Assembly: GCF_000350225.1 (NCBI RefSeq)
Contig: NW_005178572.1
Coordinates: 1-64,000 of the forward strand
Direction of reading: 5' to 3'
Length of the DNA stretch: 64,000 bases
From: Chondrus crispus
Taxonomy: Eukaryota; Rhodophyta; Florideophyceae; Gigartinales; Gigartinaceae
Shown here: positions 44,641 through 54,273 of the stretch, one piece after another
Layout of the letters: every line of letters begins with the position of its first letter
How positions within the stretch are numbered: the first letter of the stretch is position 1
Made by a program: the position numbers and the translations under genes
Notes under the pieces: generated by a model
Told to the model about the DNA's origin: nothing
Seen by the model: only the letters and a program-made list of their open reading frames with translations
The model's database searches: none

Positions 44641-46140
44641 GCGTGGTCCGCGAGCTCGTTCGATACGTCTCGAACTGTCGTGCTTCCGTCGAAGTGGGGA
44701 TGTCGTCATCCACCTCGACGGTGGGGCGGGGGTCATCGGCGACCTTCGGCGACAAGAGTCGTGACAGGGCATCGGGCACCTGATGCACGCGTCCGGGGCG
44801 GTACTGAATGGTGAAATCGTATTCAGCCAGACGTACCCGCCACCGGGTGAGTCTTCCGGAACTCTCGGTGAGGGACATGAGCCATCGGAGGGCGTCATGG
44901 TCCGTACGTACGGTGAACTTCGTGCCTTCTACGTACGGCCGTAGTGTGCGGACGGCCCACACTACGGCGCAGCATTCGCGTTAGGTAGCGCTGTAGTTGC
45001 GCTCTCTATCGGACAGTGAGTACGACCAATACCCCACAGGGCGCCAGTCGTTCGGTTCTTCGTGCTCCAGAAGTACGGTGTAGCCGAGTTGGTAGGCACT
45101 CGCGTCGGTGTCTATCATGTACGGACGACCGTGGCGGGGCAACGCTAGGATCGGCGGAGCGATCATGCACTTCTTAAGGTTCTCGAACGTCTGAAGTTGT
45201 AGCTCCGTGGGGTTGTAGAAGTCAGGATCCGAATCCTTGCGCGTCATGTCGGTCAGAGGACGCGCTATCTTAGCGAGCCCCTTAACGAATCGGCGGTATA
45301 CGTTACACGCCCCGAGGAACGAGCGCACTTGCGTCAACGTCCTCGGGAACGTGAACGTCTTGAGAGCGTCGGCCGCCGTATCAGCCACGCTCAACTTGCC
45401 TGGGGAGATGACATGCCCCAGGTAGTGCACCTTCGGTCGGAAGAAGCTGCACTTTTTGAGCTTAAGGGAGATACCGGAACTACGCAGTAAGCTCAAGACT
45501 GTATCGAGATGCCTCGCGTGTTCTCCCTGCGTACGGGAGAACACGATCACGTCGTCGAGATAGACGAGGCATATTTGCCAGCGGACTCCGGAGAGTATTA
45601 TGTCGAGCGCACGTTGGAAGGTGGCCGGTGCCCCTTTGAGTCCAAACGGCATGCGCAAGTGGCGAAACGTGCCCATGTGCGTCGTAAACGTGGTCTTATC
45701 CCGGTCTTCCGGAGCGACCGCGATCTGCCAATAACCGGAATTGTAATCCAACGTGGTGAAAACGGCTGCATCTCCTAACGAGTCGATGCAGTCGTCCATA
45801 CGCCGCAGCGGATACGAATCCGCTGCGGTCTTCGCATTGAGACGCCGGTAGTCCACGCAGAAACGAAGAGAGCCGTCTTTCTTCGGTACGAGCACCACGG
45901 GGGACGCCCACTCGGTGCTCGCGGGTTCGATAACCCCTGCGTTCAACAACTTTTCGACCTCCTTCGCGACCATTTCGCGCATGGCCGGGCCCTTCCGATA
46001 GGGCATAGAACGAATCGGCTTCGTTCCCGGTTCGAGTTAAATGCGGTGCTCCGTGGCTAGGATCGTTCCAAGCGCACCGCTCCACAGACTCGAGTGCTTA
46101 CGGAGCATCTCGAGTACGTGGTCATGGAGCTTGTCATCGT
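44597..46140 (-). pseudogene. Reverse transcriptase-RNase H of chromovirus 1, two nonsense codons
   Basis: The RT has TEWASPVVLVPKKDGSLRFC, VDYRRLNAKTAADSYPLRR, FTTLDYNSGYWQIAV and LVYLDDVIVFSRT with the YLDD active site. Then VHYLGHVISPGKLSV, RSFLGACNVYRRFVKGLA, PYMIDTDASAYQLGYTVLLE and VRTDHDALRWLM (RNase H), and QVPDALSRLLSP. A TAA at 46038-46040 sits in TEHRI*LEPGTKP and a TAA near 44979 in NYSAT*REC. In both places the family has Glu, so each could be a single GAA-to-TAA change. The frame otherwise stays intact for about 500 codons. Confidence 0.95.
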
Positions 46141-47190
46141 CGATGTATGACAGGTCAATCTCTTTTTCCCAATCCATCGGTGGATTTTCGGGATCCTTTT
46201 GCTGGGGGAGTACAGTACTCCTCGCCGTCGGTTGGCATAAAGGTGACCGTTCGTCCGGGTCAACCCCCCTGCCCCGGCGGTGGTCTTATCGTCGGAGTTG
46301 GATCGGCCAACTCCTACCCCACCAACTTGATCGGTCAAGTCGGTCAGGTGTAGCGCGTGCGCGATCCCCTCAGCGACCTTACGTTCGGGAGTGAGGATCG
46401 CGAGGGGGTTGCGCTTCGCGTATCCCACGACGGTGTGCTTCGGAAGCCTCCTTTCTCGTCGTGAGAAATTCGCGACGATGACGTCGAAGGTCTGATTCGG
46501 TAGGACCTCCGCGACGCCATTCGTCAGCCTCACTCCATGTCGGTGTTGGAGTGAGGGCTTGGGTTCCAGGAACACGAGGCCCCTCCCCGCGGTTGTCACA
46601 CGCACGCGGGCTTGTGACATCGCGGGGATGGTAACCCAGCGGGCGATCCGGATCGCTTGCGGGGCCTCCTCGCGTACGTCTGGCCGACCCGTGTGTCGCC
46701 CGTGTCGCCTGGTAGGGGGAGTCGACTCCCCCTTTCCGTCGACGATGGCGACGGAACCGCCTTGGCGTAGCTCCATTCGTTGAGCTTCGATGTCGATACA
46801 TCGCACGTGCGTATCGATGAAGGCCGTGCCGAGGAGGACCGGCACGGCGAGCTGATCCGCGACTACGAACGGAATTCGGAACACCGTGTTCCTCAACCGC
46901 ACGGCCAGGCGGACTACGGCCGAAAGCTTGAGGGAGTTGCTATTCGCGCCTGCCAATCGTGGCAGAGGTGCGTCGTGCACGACGTAACGCGTCCAATCGG
47001 GGGGAAGGTCGGCCTTCCTCACCAGATTATACCCCGAGCACGTATCAACGGCGATCGTGCGGGGTTTAAATGCATTTCCCTCTGTGGATATCGAGCCGAG
47101 GACGTTGTAAATCTTCGACGTCGTGAGGCAAATGACGCCGTCGACAACCTTCGGGGCGGCCTTATCGGTGAGGTCGTTCCGCCGGGGCCT
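46057..47190 (-). pseudogene. Retropepsin-like protease region of chromovirus 1
   Basis: In the minus frame ending at 46057 a protease-like domain reads KIYNVLGSISTEGN, then TIAVDTCSGYNLVRKADLP, then FRIPFVVADQLAVPVLLGTA and FIDTHV. The VDTCSG motif replaces the usual D-(S/T)-G-A, with Cys in the Gly position. The domain lies between gag and RT as expected, and its downstream linker contains AILTPERKVAEGIAHALHL. The join with the gag frame near 47,190 requires a frame change (linker in another frame). A frame change also separates it from RT. Confidence 0.75.
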
Positions 47191-47580
47191 TCGATTTCGG
47201 TGCCGGCCCCGCTTCCGTTTCCTTCTCCCCGTTCTTGGGGCGTCCGCGGATTAATGACGCCCTTCGGATTATTCGAGTCCGTACGACACGGACCCTTCTC
47301 CCGCGACCTTGGGCTCGCGGGAGTCAGGGGGTTGACCGAATCTTTTCGGTCGTCGTTGCCCCCGTCGCCATTGTTACGCCTCACCGGGACGTCGGCTGTC
47401 CAGGTGTCTTGTCCTCCTAACGTCGGGCCTTCGGAGGCCTCGACGTGCGCTCCCTCCTGTATCGGCATTACAGGAGCTCCCGTGCTCGCCTCCGGTAGCG
47501 GGGGATATATTATCGGACAATACCCCCCGTGTCCTTGGCGAGCACGCGGGGTCGGGTCTATTTCGTGGGGAAAAGACGGT

Positions 47581-50178
47581 TCACGCGACCGCGTGTACGT
47601 AACCGTCTTTACCCTTTTTTGAACTACCCGTGCTACCGGAGCTAACCTCCTGGCTATCGACGGCCAGGTCTTCCTGTGGTAGCCGGCCGCGTGGGTCGGG
47701 ACGATTCCTCCATTGCGGCTCGGCGGCCTTGGCGAAGTACTCGGGTTCTTCCGGGCCTTGACCAGCGGCGTCCGGTCGTCGCAGGATATGGGGGACGAAG
47801 CGTGTCGGCTCTCCTTCGGGACCCTCCGTGGGTAGAGGGTACGGATCCTCGGCCCAGTCTTGTAGGTACATTATCGCATTTTGTACCTGTTGGGGTAACC
47901 GAGAACGGTCTCGGTCCCCTCTTTCTCCTTGTCGGGGGTACCTTGTGTCCGCCTGCCGGTAGGCCGGTCGATCCCGACGATCGACTTCGTTACGACGGTA
48001 CCCGCCTCCACGGGGGGCGAAGCGTGCGCCCCCACCCGATCGGTTCGGGAAACCTTGACGCGGGGGACGGCCCTCGCTCGCCGCTTGCCGGAGAAGATTA
48101 CGCGCACCGGGGCGCGTCTCCATCTGGTAGCGGTAGTTCCTGTACGCCGTGAACATTCTTTGTTCCGGCGACAGGAACGGGCACGCGTGCATGGCATGCC
48201 CGTACGTACGGCATAGCCAGCACACGTACGCACTGCCGTCCGTTGAGGCGAAGGTCGCCGCGTGCCGCGCCTCCTCATCGGTGAGGAGGGGCACGCGAGG
48301 CGCTTCGGCTCCTGCATCTCGGTTCGATATGTCGAGCTCTGCGACCCGGGGGTCCGTACCCCTTGCTACCCTTGGAGTGGCCGCGAACGCGGTCGCGTAA
48401 CTCGATGTCGTTCCGGTCGACATCGGTGAGGGGGTTCGTGCCCCCACGGGCCCTGCTCCTTGCGTAATGAGGACAGGGTCGGCCTGCCACTCATCTCCCC
48501 CGATATGGAGGGTCGAGGCGGGCGAACTTGTCGCGGCGGACTTCGTAGTCCTGCCAGACCTCCCTGCCGGTTTCGAATCCGGCAGGGGTAAACCGCGCTG
48601 GGCGCGGTACGTTGTACCTTCCGCCGTGGCGATACGGCAGATGGTCGGAAGATCGGTCTTCTGACTGCCTGGCAGCCTTTGCACAGTTTCGGATACTGCG
48701 GCACGGGTTGCCGGTGCAAGTCCCCGCACGAAGTAGTGCGCGAGGGACTGTTCGGAGAAGACTGCCGTGCATCGGAACGCGGCAGTCTCGAGTCGGTCAG
48801 CAAACGTGCTTTCCGTCTCATGCAATTGCTGTGGCGCCGTAGCGACAGCGTCGTACGCTTCACCTAACACGTCGTCCGTGAGGTAGCGTTTCAAGAATTG
48901 ATTCACGAGCCCCGGCCAGCTCACGTCGTCGTGGAGCTGGCCGGCGCGGAGGCCACGCATCGTATAACTCGTGTACAGGCGCTCCGCGTCGCGCTCGAGG
49001 AAGTGAGCGAGGACTCGTACCGCAACACCTTCAGTCAGGTGTTTCGAGTTGAAGGTGATTCGGATATCCTTCAAAAACGGCAGCAGCTGGATCGGGTCGG
49101 TACCATCGAAGCTGTGCATCGTGGGACAGATCCCACGACAGCGTTGGACGTACTTCGCGATCCGTCCCGCGTCACCCGAAGTAACGAGCCTCGAGGTGTT
49201 ATCCAAGCGGTACATACGATAGTCAGCAACGGCGCTGAACTCTTGAATCATCGTATGTACCTGCTCGAGCCCGGGTTCAGCGGGACTCAGCGTGCCGAAG
49301 GAGGTAACCGGTAGCGTACGGATGCCCACCGGACCTGGATGCTCGGCGTAACTCGCCGGCGGGTAGCCGCCCCAGCGGGGATCGACGGAGAACGTCGGTT
49401 CTCCGGATCTGCGGGCGGCTCCTCCACGGTCCTGTTCGTCCGCGTACGATACGCGGTCCACTTGCCGCCTACTTCCGGCGATAGGCGGCAAGGCTTGGGT
49501 CTCAGACGCGAAGTTTGCGTCTATCGGAGGACGGCTTCCTTCTGCAGTCCGACTGGTAGCGGCATTAGTCGGACGTCAACCTTCCGGGGCGGCGGCGCTC
49601 GGAGGTACGGTACCAACGGGCCCTCTCGAGGGGGCACCGGGTAGCCCTTGGGCCATGGTACGTTCTATGTCACGAGCACGCCGACGGGTGGCGTTGAGCT
49701 CAGCGGAGAGGTGCGCGAACGCACCCAATTGCTCTGCGGACGGAGAGGTTCGGTCCTCGGGTCGTCTCACCGAAGTCGGCCTCTCAGGGCGACCTTGCCC
49801 GGACGGTCCGGGCGAGGCGAAACGGGAGTCTTCGACGGGCACTATCCGCGACTGTAACTCGTCGATCAATGCTCGGAGATTCTCTAAGGACTGCGTCAGT
49901 CTATCGAACCTCCCCTCACGCAGGGAGCGGAGTTCGGCCATACATCGAGTGTATACATGGTCCGATACATCGATCCGAAGGGAAGTACGGACTTCCTCGA
50001 TGTATTCGGCTATGCGTTCGAACATCGCCGCCGCTCTTTCCTCGGAGGAACCGAGCGACGGTTCGCGGTCACGAGGACCTGCGTCGCCGTCGCTCGACGG
50101 GGCGGATGGGGACTGCACAGCGGCCGGACTCAGATCCGCCGCTTCTGAGCGGATCAACGGCTCGAGCTCTTGTCTCAT
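47581..50178 (-). pseudogene. Gag of chromovirus 1, one nonsense codon
   Basis: Start MRQELEPLIRSEAADL, a charged helical region (ERIAEYIEEVRTSLRIDVSD), then capsid-like sequence with DGTDPIQLLPFLKDIRITFN, RLYTSYTMRGL and FVRGLAPATRAAVSE. A CCHC zinc knuckle follows (CWLCRTYGHAMHAC), then an Arg/Gly-rich end. A TGA at 49576-49578 splits the frame, but the frame is the same on both sides, so one substitution broke it. The total is about 865 codons, long for Ty3 gag because of the N-terminal extension. Confidence 0.88.
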
Positions 50179-50723
50179 CTCGACGCGATAGGTTCGCGGA
50201 GGGAAGCGGAAGTCTTCTCGGAGATCGGACTCCAGGGCCTTCTAGGTCGGGAGACCACTGTAGTATAAACACCCCCAACGGAGCGGGGTGTATACTCAGT
50301 TCTTGCGGAGACCCTCGAGAGGGAGAAGACAGGGGAAGACGGACACCCACTACGGAACCGGAGCACGGGCCCGGGTGGCGTGGTAGAGCGGGATCGGGGA
50401 GGACTCGCGCACGCGCGAGCGGATCGACGCCTCGACGCCCCGGCGCGGTACTGGGTAACGATCCAGTACCGACGGGCGGAAGTGGATCCGGCTCGTGGGC
50501 GTGCGTCGCGCGTCCTCTACCCGCGCTCGGTGTCCTTTAACGAGCGCGAAGGCGAAAGCGCGCGGTTAGAATAAGCGGGGAGTCGGCCCTCGGCGGTCGG
50601 TCGTCGACAAGTCCTTCCTTGTCGCCCTCCCCCCGCCGTCGGTCCGCTCCATATTTAATGTACATAATAACCTATCATAATAGTACAGTACCGATGTACT
50701 GTAGCGGTCGGTCGACACTGTAA

Positions 50724-50750
50724 TACTGTCAGCCATCGGGGCTGACAGTA
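50724..50750. other. Perfect 11-bp hairpin spanning the 5' LTR end and primer-binding region
   Basis: TACTGTCAGCC and GGCTGACAGTA, with a 5-bp loop, straddle the LTR boundary at 50743. In element sense the end of the LTR (TACTGTCA) plus GCC pairs with sequence starting TGGCTGACAG, which begins with the TGG normal for a primer-binding site. The TGG lies 6 bases from the LTR end rather than 0-3. Confidence 0.7.
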
Positions 50751-50912
50751 CACGTGTGTGTGCTCTTCGGTTCCGCGCGTACACGTGTACACGTGCGCCC
50801 CCTGTGCTTGGGGGTACACGTGGTGGTACTGTAGAGCATCGAGCCCTACAGTAACTGATCTGATTCTGAGTTGATCTAATCTAAAATAAGGCCCCAGGGG
50901 GGTTATACCACA
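50743..50912 (-). repeat. 5' LTR of chromovirus 1 (170 bp)
   Basis: The other LTR copy (see 38376-38549). It interrupts the coding frame of the neighbouring phosphotransferase/NUDIX-like gene immediately after FWST. Confidence 0.95.
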
Positions 50913-51325
50913 GTGCTCCAAAACGACATATCATCCACCCAATTGATCTTGTCAATGTCCATGGCTGGAACCCATCTCATCCCACTTTTCAGATCAGAAC
51001 GTTTATGGTTATCCCGTAAATTGAACACGAAAACAACTTCCTGCTTGCCAGAGTCATCTTCTCGGGTGAAAACAGGACGAACGACGCGACAGGGGATTCC
51101 AATGAGAGCTTTCACTTCAGATTCTAGTTCGTTGCAATATGTTTCCCATGTGTAGATGCGATCTGTCGATGGTTTCAGGAAGGGAAGTCTGGCCTTGTCG
51201 TCGGGAGCGAGGCACACCAACACGTGACTCTTTTCTGTGTTCGTGATGATGAAATGATACTCATGATGGTCCTGCGTACTACTACCTGAAATGCAAGAAG
51301 ACTCACAGCTTGTCTCTGCGGCCAT
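50913..51325 (-). pseudogene. NUDIX-like N-terminal part of a phosphotransferase-type protein, cut by the LTR
   Basis: ATG at 51325. The 140-codon frame reads HHEYHFIITNTEKSHVLVCL, LPFLKPSTDRIYTWETYCNEL and ESEVKALIGIPCRVVRPVF. Then come EVVFVFNLRD and MRWVPAMDIDKINWVDDM. This resembles the NUDIX-like N-terminal part seen in many aminoglycoside-phosphotransferase (APH) family proteins: 'LP....w....e....lG....vlR....' followed by 'rWv...dl..l'. It ends inside the LTR, and no kinase domain follows on the other side of the element, so the gene is truncated. The assignment is weak. Confidence 0.4.
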
Positions 51326-51900
51326 GTCGCTCCGCCACTAAAGGTTAAGTAAGTTTTGGGAAAGCAATACAAATCAGCGTCTGAGCAAGTGGTCACCGAC
51401 AGAAGGGAGAAATGAAAAACGCGGACATTACTTCGATTTTGGACAATGCTCAGTAACGCAAGCACTGTCCGTCCCACTCGCAGTGCGTAACTTCACAAGA
51501 ATAGCGCGGTAGGGAGCGAAGGGAATAGATGATCTCCTCGGAAGCGGCCAGTGCTCGTACAAATCTGCTGGCAGTGGCAACCAAGAAGGCAGCTTAGGAC
51601 ATCTCCACCGGTACGAGAAAATCAGCAAATTACCAAAATTTTCCAGATTTGCTCCCGAACACCTTCCCACCGGGTGGACTTTCGAGGCAAATTTTTACAC
51701 CGGAGCACATGCCGGGTGTTAAACGGCTCGATTTGCCTCAGATATTTGCCTCCAAATAGCAAAAAACTTTCTACTTGGCTCTCTGTTCTTGGCGGAAACT
51801 CCCGCCAAGTGCACAACCGCAACCCTCGATGACGATCTCACCCCCAAAAACGCGCGCATGCGAATGTCCGCACCAACTATCCGAGGAATATAGCCATGAA
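51326..51900. other. Spacer, no gene seen
   Basis: AT-richer sequence with only short frames on both strands (51,428-51,670, 51,551-51,832), none with a known domain. Confidence 0.4.
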
Positions 51901-52266
51901 TCAGCTCGGCAACATGGCTAGCATTCGCAAGGCCGCAGTGATCTTTTGATCGGTCGACAGGCCATGCCTGCCTGTGGCATCCTTTCTGGATTGGAAGAAG
52001 TCATTTTGTGCAAGCAGCGTAGACCGTAGGTGATTGTAGATATGCCGCGACATCCTGAAGCGTCGCAAGAATACATCATCAGAGTACACAGGGCTGGGCG
52101 AGAAGTAGTCATGGTACAACTGTGCGGCGCCTCTCTCCCGGAATCTTTCGACATTTGGTGCTCTACCCGGTCTTGAACCGCCGTGCTGGGTGGTCTCCTC
52201 TTCTGATGAGCTGGAGATAATATCTACGACGTTTACTTCGTCTTCTAGAAGGACGTCGAGATCCAT
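51901..52266 (-). pseudogene. PIF/Harbinger-type transposase, N-terminal fragment
   Basis: The 121-codon frame has RGAAQLYHDYFSPSPVYSDD, FLRRFRMSRHIYNHLRSTLL and FFQSRKDATGRHGLSTDQ, then KITAALRMLAMLPS and stop. In HARBI1-like and plant PIF/Harbinger nucleases this is the usual N-terminal pattern 'Rl..dYF...P.Y.d..FrrRFRMsr.lF..i...l...d..F..r.da.G..GlS..qK.taAlRmLAYG'. The DDE catalytic part, which should follow ALRMLAYG, is missing. So it is a truncated copy. Terminal repeats were not recognised. Confidence 0.8.
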
Positions 52267-52714
52267 GCCGGATGGCAGATCTTCGCGGATGACGATATAC
52301 CGGTGGGGAATGCTCCGGCGTCGTGTTCACGTACTTTCCGAAGAACTCGTCTCATCCTGAGCGATTGAAGGGAGGCGTTTTTCGGAGAATATCTATGTAC
52401 ATTGCTGCTACTTTTGACTAGTCTCGACGCCACAAGCATTCATGGACATGCTTTTAATATCTTTTCGCAATTTAGACCACTATCTTCATGGAAACAATCA
52501 TATTTGCTACCACTGCAACTACAACAACATGACCTTGCCATATCAGTGAGCTTACTGTAGTCTCTAATTGACCCAAGACAGCCTCAGACCCATCCTCTCG
52601 TCTTTGCACAATTCTTCCCTCCCTTGAAAAACATTTGGGATGTTCTTTCTGCGAGAAAAACAGTACTCAAGTCCGCTATGCATAGGAACGAACTCGGGAT
52701 CTCTTGCCAACCCT
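52267..52714. other. Spacer, no gene seen
   Basis: Short frames only (52245-52439, 52564-52752 minus) with no supported function. Confidence 0.4.
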
Positions 52715-53092
52715 TTACCCTCCCAGCATGAGGTGTGCTCCCGTATCCACATCCCAAACCCGCAATTTCTTGTCCCACGATCCAGATATCAGACGTCTTC
52801 CGTCCCCACTAATGGCAACGCTTAACCCACCACCCTTGTATCCAACTAATGCCTCCGCGTCTTGTGCTCCCATATCCACGTCCTACAGCCGCACGCTCCT
52901 GTCTCCAGTTCTAGATACCACATGTCTTCCGTCCCAACTCATCGCAACGCAACCCACCCCCGACCTATGACCGCAGAAACTTCTAAATACTTTCCTCTCC
53001 GATGTACTCCACAGCCTTATCGTCCCGTCTTCGTATCCGACAACAGCATATCTCTTCCTCTGACAGAAAGTTGCGCAGTTGGCTGTCGTCAC
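52715..53092 (-). pseudogene. WD40-repeat protein fragment
   Basis: The minus strand carries consecutive WD40 blades: YEDGTIRLWSTSERKVFRSF, then GHRSGVGCVAMSWDGRHVVS and RTGDRSVRL, a TAG where the blade needs the Trp of RLWD, then DVDMGAQDAEALVGY. The last blade is AISGDGRRLISGSWDKKLRV plus WDVDTGAHL, ending at 52715. Three to four blades are present with one nonsense codon (TGG to TAG). The N-terminal sequences on higher coordinates are in other frames. So it is a decayed copy of a WD40 protein; the type cannot be told. Confidence 0.8.
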
Positions 53093-53390
53093 GCTCGGTT
53101 TTTTTCCACTCCATTTCCTTCAGGATCTTTCTCACATAATCTGAATCTCGTGCCTTGTGCGTCACTCGCCCGTATAGTTGAAAGTAAATCGCGGCACTGC
53201 TATCATTACAAAGCGGTGCACTCATTCATGCAGCCGGCATCATCATAGCTATTGCATCCACTGTATCCTCGTGTACCCATCCCATTCTCACCTTCCGGCT
53301 TCCTCTTTTCCGCTTCAAGTCTCTTCTCAGTCCCTCACAGCTTCCTGGTATTGCCAAACCCCGCCTCTCCGTATCACTGTCTTCACCCTG
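53093..53390. other. Probable upstream part of the WD40 remnant, unresolved
   Basis: Small minus frames read VRMGWVHEDTVDAIAMMM, possibly a further degenerate blade. No start codon or intact domain. Confidence 0.3.
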
Positions 53391-54109
53391 TAGTATAACT
53401 ACCTCCGTCCCGACCACTCGGAAACGAGGGGCGTTAGAGGTAAGGCAACGCGCGCCGCTGGGTAACCCACGCGCGAACGCAAACCGTACGGAAGGACTCG
53501 AAAAGAGGGAAGGCTCACGTGGCCGGTGACGCGCAGCCGGTCGGTGGTGTTAGATCCGGACGGCCGGTCACGGGTTAGAAGCGTGAGACTAAAAGAGAAA
53601 CCGGAACTGGATAGCAATTAGCCGTAAAGGGAAGGGAGGCGAGTCTGCCTCGCGTTTACTGGAACGGGGCAGGTGCCCCCGGTCTTAACCCCTAAGTGGG
53701 ACGCCAGGGCACCTGTCCCGCTACAGTAGCTGTTACTTACTGTATACCAGCTACTGTGCTAAATTGGCTAATTTGTGCCATTAACTACTAATTACTAATT
53801 ACTTACCGGACGGGTCGCACACGTGTGCCCGTGGCCACGACCGGCGTCGACGGTTATGCCACGTGTACGCCGTGGAGGTACTACTGCGCTTTCAGAGGGC
53901 GTGTGCACGATTACTACAGTAGTAACCGCCCGTCCAGGCGGTTCTCATCTCCCATCGGGGGTCCTGGTGTGGAATTGTACCCCAGACCCCCTTCCTTACT
54001 TCGCGACACGTCCCCGTCGCGGCTGGGGGTTGACATGACCGGCTTGCAGGGTGTCCCATCCGTACGGGGAAGCCCGCGCCGACCACAGGGGCGCGGGCGG
54101 ACTACGGCC

Positions 54110-54135
54110 AACTCCATAGGGGAGCCTATGGAGTT
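54110..54135. other. Perfect 11-bp hairpin followed by T's
   Basis: AACTCCATAGG, loop GGAG, CCTATGGAGTT and then TTT. It resembles an intrinsic terminator, or an RNA-processing or dimerisation hairpin of the retroelement transcript. Confidence 0.7.
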
Positions 54136-54273
54136 TTTGGTATTTAACCGCGTCGGATCCCCTGGCGCGGCAATGGGTCCCCTCACGCTTTCGTTTTCTC
54201 CCACATCACCCCACACTACGCACCCCACTATCTCCACTTCCACATCTCGCCTCATCCCCCTGTCCTCCTCCTG

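Larger units (their letters stand above)
38376..50912 (-). mobile_element. Ty3/gypsy chromovirus 1, full length with both LTRs
   Basis: LTRs of 174 and 170 bp bound the element. Order on the minus strand: 5' LTR, gag, protease, RT-RNase H, integrase, chromodomain, a 4.3-kb region, polypurine tract, 3' LTR. The length is 12.5 kb, unusually long for a chromovirus, because of the 4.3-kb region. The coding part has several stops and frameshifts and is dead. The bases next to the two LTRs (GTGGC left, GTGCT right) are not an exact target-site duplication. Confidence 0.95.

Noticed and set aside
46780-47622. 280-codon plus frame over gag/protease of chromovirus 1
   Set aside because: Shadow of the minus-strand retroelement genes, no domain.
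53391-53760. A complete LTR of chromovirus 2 at its left end
   Set aside because: Composition changes here, but the second copy lies outside the window so no repeat can be shown.
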